Shown in pieces: positions 60,687 through 63,621 of a stretch of 63,621 bases of DNA (its first letter is position 1; every line of letters starts with the position of its first letter). Source of the DNA: Lachnospiraceae bacterium. Its GTDB lineage: Bacteria; Bacillota; Clostridia; Lachnospirales; Lachnospiraceae. Below the pieces are notes generated by a model. That model saw only the letters and a list, made by a program, of their open reading frames with translations. It was not told the DNA's origin and ran no database searches. The stretch spans positions 1 through 63,621 of the forward strand of contig JAFWWB010000033.1 in NCBI GenBank assembly GCA_017518185.1. The letters are read 5' to 3'. Both the position numbers and the translations under genes were made by a program.

Positions 60687-61400
60687 TCATTCAAAAAGAT
60701 TGTATTTTATTATGCAGTAAAGGGCGCGGAACGCGTCTTTCAAACCTATCTTCTTGCCCTGCGCAAAAGTCCGGGGCTTATAGGATATGGGTATCTCATA
60801 GATCCTGCATTTCTTTTTTGCCAGCCTTGCAGTGACCTCCGGCTCAAAGCCGAAACGGTCCTCCTTAAGCTTAAGGGACTGTATCACTTCCCTTTTGAAC
60901 ATCTTATAGCAGGTCTCCATATCGGTGAGCGCAAGATCGGAAAACAGGTTCGAGGCCAGCGTCAGGAGCTTGTTGCCGAACTCGTGGTAAAAGCCGTCCA
61001 CGCAGAAATTGCTCCCCCTGAGGTATCGTGAGCCGTATACCACATCCGCATCTGCATCCCCGGTGCAGAAGGGTTCGGCCAGCTTCGGAAACTGTCCGGG
61101 ATCGTATTCCAGATCCGCGTCCTGCACTATGACCAGATCCCCCGTAGCAGCGGCAAAGCCGTGTTTCAGGGCTGCACCCTTTCCCATGTTCCTTTTGTGG
61201 AACAGTATCTTGTCTGCCTTTTTCCCCAGCTCTCCTCTCAGAAGTTCCCTGCTGCCGTCGGTAGAACCGTCATCCACCACGATCAGTTCCGTCCTGAGCC
61301 CGCAGGCCCGGACCCGTTCAATGACTTCTTTGAGCGTATCCGCCTCATTGTAACAGGGGATGACCACCGATAGCAGGAGTTTATCCTTATCCAGCGCCAT
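60687..61400 (-). CDS. Polyprenol-phosphate sugar transferase-like GT2 (DPM1/DPG synthase type)
   Basis: This 237-residue soluble GT-A enzyme has LLSVVIPCYNEADTLKEVIE, LIVVDDGSTDGSREL, HKRNMGKGAALKHGFAAATG, and VIVQDADLEYDPGQFP with the DAD metal motif. This is the pattern of enzymes that make polyprenyl-phosphate mannose or glucose for extracellular glycosylation. No C-terminal membrane helix is seen. The ATG at 61398-61400 has GGAGG 5 nt upstream. It has its own promoter and is followed by the pgcA promoter. Confidence 0.9.
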   Translation of the reverse strand: MALDKDKLLLSVVIPCYNEADTLKEVIERVRACGLRTELIVVDDGSTDGSRELLRGELGKKADKILFHKRNMGKGAALKHGFAAATGDLVIVQDADLEYDPGQFPKLAEPFCTGDADADVVYGSRYLRGSNFCVDGFYHEFGNKLLTLASNLFSDLALTDMETCYKMFKREVIQSLKLKEDRFGFEPEVTARLAKKKCRIYEIPISYKPRTFAQGKKIGLKDAFRALYCIIKYNLFE

Positions 61401-61464
61401 GTATGCCTCCTTCATTCCCGCCCCACATTCCGCAGTATGCCATCTGTATGGGGTGGACTATCCG

Positions 61465-61493
61465 ATGATACCATATCCTGTGGCTCTGCGCAA
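61465..61493 (-). promoter_or_regulatory. Promoter of the DPM1-like gene
   Basis: TTGCGC (61488-61493), a 17-bp spacer and TATCAT (61465-61470) on the minus strand. It is back to back with the promoter of the pseudouridine synthase gene. Confidence 0.65.
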
Positions 61494-61514
61494 CTAAACC
61501 CTTTCCCGAAAAAC

Positions 61515-61543
61515 TTGCGAAAACTCCTTATATTTGGTAAAAT
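61515..61543 (+). promoter_or_regulatory. Promoter of the RluA-type/recU operon
   Basis: TTGCGA (61515-61520), a 17-bp spacer and TAAAAT (61538-61543), with TGG upstream of the -10. Transcription would start near 61550, about 14 nt before the ATG at 61564. Confidence 0.7.
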
Positions 61544-61563
61544 CGCCGTGGAAAGGATGTGCC

Positions 61564-62244
61564 ATGTCCGGAATAGTTTATGAAGACAGGAGCATAATCG
61601 TGTACCACAAGCCTCCCGGGCTCGCCGTGCAGACCTCAAGGGCCGGCGAAGCTGACCTGGAGCACGAGCTGAAATGTCACGTTGCAAAGGAAGCGCCCGG
61701 TGAAAAGATCTTCATAGGAGTTGTACACAGACTGGACCAACCGGTAGAGGGACTACTGGTATTTGCAAAGAGCCCGAAGGCCCAGGCTGAGCTTGGACGG
61801 CAGGCAGCCGTAAAGGATGAAGCCGGCGGCATGGTGAAAGAATATATCGCCGGGGTTTACGGCGCCCTTGAGCCCCCTGAGGGAAGGCTTGAGGATCATA
61901 TCATCGCCGGAGGAAAAGGGATCTCCGCAAGGATCGGTTCCCCGGGCGAAGCCGGCGCCAAAGCCTCTGCCCTGAGCTACAGTGAACTGGGCCGCAGTGA
62001 AGAGACACAGCTTCTGCGCATCAGACTGGAAAGCGGCAGGCACCACCAGATAAGGCTTCAGCTCTCTTCGCGGGGCTGCCCGATACTGGGAGACCGGCGC
62101 TATGGCTCCGATGCGGCAAAGGCTTACGCTGAAGCGCACAGCATCAGGAATATACAGCTTAAAGCCGTACACCTTTCCTTCCGTCATCCCGATGACGGCA
62201 GAATGATGGACTTCCGGCTGGAAGAGACATTTCAGACCACATAG
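61564..62244 (+). CDS. RluA-family RNA pseudouridine synthase
   Basis: This 226-residue enzyme isomerises uridine to pseudouridine in rRNA or tRNA. The catalytic Asp lies in VVHRLDQPVEGLLVFAKS, with KEYIAGVYG and RLESGRHHQIRLQLSSRG completing the family pattern. There is no N-terminal S4 domain, so it is a short RluA type. The ATG at 61564 has AAAGGA 6 nt upstream. It heads a plus-strand run with the unknown gene at 62256 and recU. Confidence 0.93.
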   Translation: MSGIVYEDRSIIVYHKPPGLAVQTSRAGEADLEHELKCHVAKEAPGEKIFIGVVHRLDQPVEGLLVFAKSPKAQAELGRQAAVKDEAGGMVKEYIAGVYGALEPPEGRLEDHIIAGGKGISARIGSPGEAGAKASALSYSELGRSEETQLLRIRLESGRHHQIRLQLSSRGCPILGDRRYGSDAAKAYAEAHSIRNIQLKAVHLSFRHPDDGRMMDFRLEETFQTT

Positions 62245-62255
62245 GGGGAGAATAA

Positions 62256-62717
62256 ATGGCAGATTTTGACGCACTGGGCGTAAAGCGTCCAATGTCGCGG
62301 GAGCAGATATCCCGGCGCACGGTCTCAAGAGACGAACTGGCCCGATGGACCAATGAGACCGCAAGGGAGGAGTTCAGCTATTCCCATTACTGGGAAGCTC
62401 CCGAAAAGATCCAGATCTCTAAGGCAGGAGACGAGTTCCTTGTCTTCGTCGGGCGTAATGAAGTCATGACCGCCAAGATCTGGACCTTCCTGGATCACAG
62501 GATCCCCCACTACGCTTATATACTCCGCCCCGATCTCAGTACACGCTACGATCTGAGCGAAAAAGAAGGCATAATGCTGCGCTTCCGTTTTACCGGGGAA
62601 GTGCGAATCTTTGATAAAGACGGGCTCACCGGCATCATTGACGAGCACGAGATCTCCGTCTACCAGAAGGCCGATGATGTAATAATCCGCGTTGACCGCG
62701 GAAAGCAGCTGCACTGA
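62256..62717 (+). CDS. Hypothetical protein between the pseudouridine synthase and recU
   Basis: This 153-residue soluble protein is not recognised. It has a charged N-terminus (MSREQISRRTVSRDELARW) and a beta-rich C-terminal half (EFLVFVGRNEVMTAKIWTFL, GIMLRFRFTGEVRIFDK, EISVYQKADDVIIRVDRG). A ribosome site GGGGGAG precedes the ATG. It starts 11 nt after the synthase stop and ends 36 nt before recU, so it is part of the same operon. No signal peptide or membrane helix is present. Confidence 0.8.
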   Translation: MADFDALGVKRPMSREQISRRTVSRDELARWTNETAREEFSYSHYWEAPEKIQISKAGDEFLVFVGRNEVMTAKIWTFLDHRIPHYAYILRPDLSTRYDLSEKEGIMLRFRFTGEVRIFDKDGLTGIIDEHEISVYQKADDVIIRVDRGKQLH

Positions 62718-62753
62718 CGATGGCAGCCGCAAGCTCAGGGAGGCAGTGCTGAT

Positions 62754-63284
62754 ATGGGAACCTGGAATACCAGGGGACTGCGGGGTTCCACACTTGAAGA
62801 GATGATAAACCGCAGCAACGAAAAATACAGGGAGGGAGGGCTGGCGCTGATACAGAAGATCCCCACCCCGATCACTCCCATCACCATCGATAAGAAGAGC
62901 AGCCAGATCACCCTGGCCTACTTCGACCAGAAGAGTACCGTGGACTACATCGGAGCCGTTCAGGGCGTTCCCGTCTGCTTCGATGCCAAGGAATGCGCCG
63001 GCACCACTTTTGCACTGGCCAACATACATCCCCATCAGGTTCAGTTCATGAAGGATTTCGAGGCACAGGACGGAGTTGCCTTTTTTCTTATAAACTTCAC
63101 CTCAAGCGACACCCTTTACTATCTGAGGCTCTGCGATCTGCTGGTCTTCTGGGAACGCATGGAGAAGGGAGGACGGAAGAGCTTCCGCATGGACGAGCTC
63201 AATCCGGACTACATCATCCCTCCCCACCGCAGCGTCCTGGTGCCTTATCTTGAGATGATAAACCTTGATCTTTCGGAGAGGTAG
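62754..63284 (+). CDS. recU: Holliday junction resolvase RecU
   Basis: This 176-residue protein has the RecU pattern: GSTLEEMINRSNEKYREGGL, ALIQKIPTPITPI, the nuclease core TVDYIGAVQGVPVCFDAKEC (Asp, then DAK as the E/D-x-K element) and HPHQVQFMKDFEAQDGVAFF. RecU resolves Holliday junctions in Firmicutes and binds RecA and RuvB. The usual partner, penicillin-binding protein PBP1, is not adjacent here. Length is close to that of the family. Confidence 0.93.
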   Translation: MGTWNTRGLRGSTLEEMINRSNEKYREGGLALIQKIPTPITPITIDKKSSQITLAYFDQKSTVDYIGAVQGVPVCFDAKECAGTTFALANIHPHQVQFMKDFEAQDGVAFFLINFTSSDTLYYLRLCDLLVFWERMEKGGRKSFRMDELNPDYIIPPHRSVLVPYLEMINLDLSER

Positions 63285-63288
63285 GAAT

Positions 63289-63621
63289 ATGAAGATCGTA
63301 ATACTTGAACGCGGGACCGTGGGCGCGGATACTGATATATCCGCTCTGCTGGGCTTCGGCAGTACCGATGTTTATGACAACAGCCTGCCTGAAGAGGTTG
63401 CCGGACGGGTGGCCGGCGCCGATATAGTCATCGCCAACAAGATGCCCCTTAACGAAAAGACCCTTTACACCGCCCCGGAGCTTAAGCTCATAGCGGAATT
63501 CGCCACGGGCTACGACAATATAGACCTCGACTACTGCCGGGCGCACGGGATAGCTGTCTGTAACGTCAGCGGCTATTCCACCGACTGCGTTGCCCAGCAT
63601 ACCTTCGCCATGGCCCTGTCC
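63289..63621 (+). CDS. D-2-hydroxyacid dehydrogenase family protein (partial, runs off right edge)
   Basis: Only the first 111 codons are in the window. MKIVILERGTVGAD, ADIVIANKMPLNEKTLYTAPELKLI and FATGYDNIDLDYCRAHGIAV are the substrate-binding half of NAD-dependent D-2-hydroxyacid dehydrogenases, such as glycerate or lactate types. The NAD-binding domain lies outside. The start is 4 nt after recU with GGAGAGG as ribosome site. Confidence 0.9.
   Translation, partial: MKIVILERGTVGADTDISALLGFGSTDVYDNSLPEEVAGRVAGADIVIANKMPLNEKTLYTAPELKLIAEFATGYDNIDLDYCRAHGIAVCNVSGYSTDCVAQHTFAMALS

Noticed and set aside
1-63621. CRISPR array, prophage genes, rRNA genes
   Set aside because: I saw no regularly spaced repeats, no phage structural or integrase genes, and no rRNA-like sequence in the window.

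Overview
The window looks like chromosome of a Gram-positive Clostridia bacterium, most likely Lachnospiraceae. Pointers are lipobox lipoproteins, ABC sugar importers without their own ATPase, DUF5696/YIP1/DUF624 proteins, YhaM, RecU and DacF. There are no outer-membrane genes. By eye the main chromosome is GC-rich for the group, roughly the mid-50s percent, whereas parts of the first 8.5 kb are clearly more AT-rich. No GC calculation was run.

Region 1 (1-8550) is an accessory island. A degenerate ISL3-type transposase-like protein is the first gene of a type I restriction-modification operon, hsdM-hsdS-hsdR, with hsdR running off the left edge. Divergent from it is a sigma-region-4-like regulator of a kind I associate with integrative elements, preceded by a long, possibly structured leader. 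A SymE-like protein and a small partner follow. The island ends at the terminator of the housekeeping gene rlmD.

Region 2 (8617-13954) holds rlmD, yhaM, a membrane-anchored HtrA-like protein that has lost its catalytic triad, tRNA-Ala(CGC) and a lipoprotein of unknown function.

Region 3 (13979-31158) is one long minus-strand carbohydrate operon. It has a GH26 beta-mannanase lipoprotein, DUF624, two full sets of ABC importer permeases and binding proteins (one binding protein fused to carbohydrate-binding-like domains), an NHL/TPR membrane protein, a YIP1 protein, a DUF5696 protein and a lipoprotein with three tandem binding modules. Mannan or mannooligosaccharide use is the simplest reading.

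Region 4 (31145-40281) mixes tRNA modification (trmO, trmB, tRNA-Pro(CGG)) with signalling: two HD-GYP response regulators, a double-receiver protein, an Hpt protein and FapA. It also holds the carboxypeptidase dacF. Two genes here, dacF and the YcxB-like gene, have a -10 box about one helix turn from the ATG and no Shine-Dalgarno sequence, so their mRNAs may be leaderless.

Region 5 (40335-61400) is a surface-glycan locus. It starts with a five-gene Dlt-like module (MBOAT, SGNH protein, formyltransferase, amino-acid adenylation enzyme, carrier protein). The formyltransferase is not part of any classical Dlt system. I infer that a formyl-aminoacyl group may be added to an envelope polymer, and this is my main candidate for an undescribed system. 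Glycosyltransferases, an O-acetyltransferase, a polyprenyl sugar-phosphate transferase, GlmS and a phosphohexomutase follow, mostly with 4-nt overlaps. No flippase or polymerase lies in the window.

Region 6 (61564-63621) is a plus-strand housekeeping run: an RluA-type pseudouridine synthase, an unknown protein, recU and the start of a D-2-hydroxyacid dehydrogenase.
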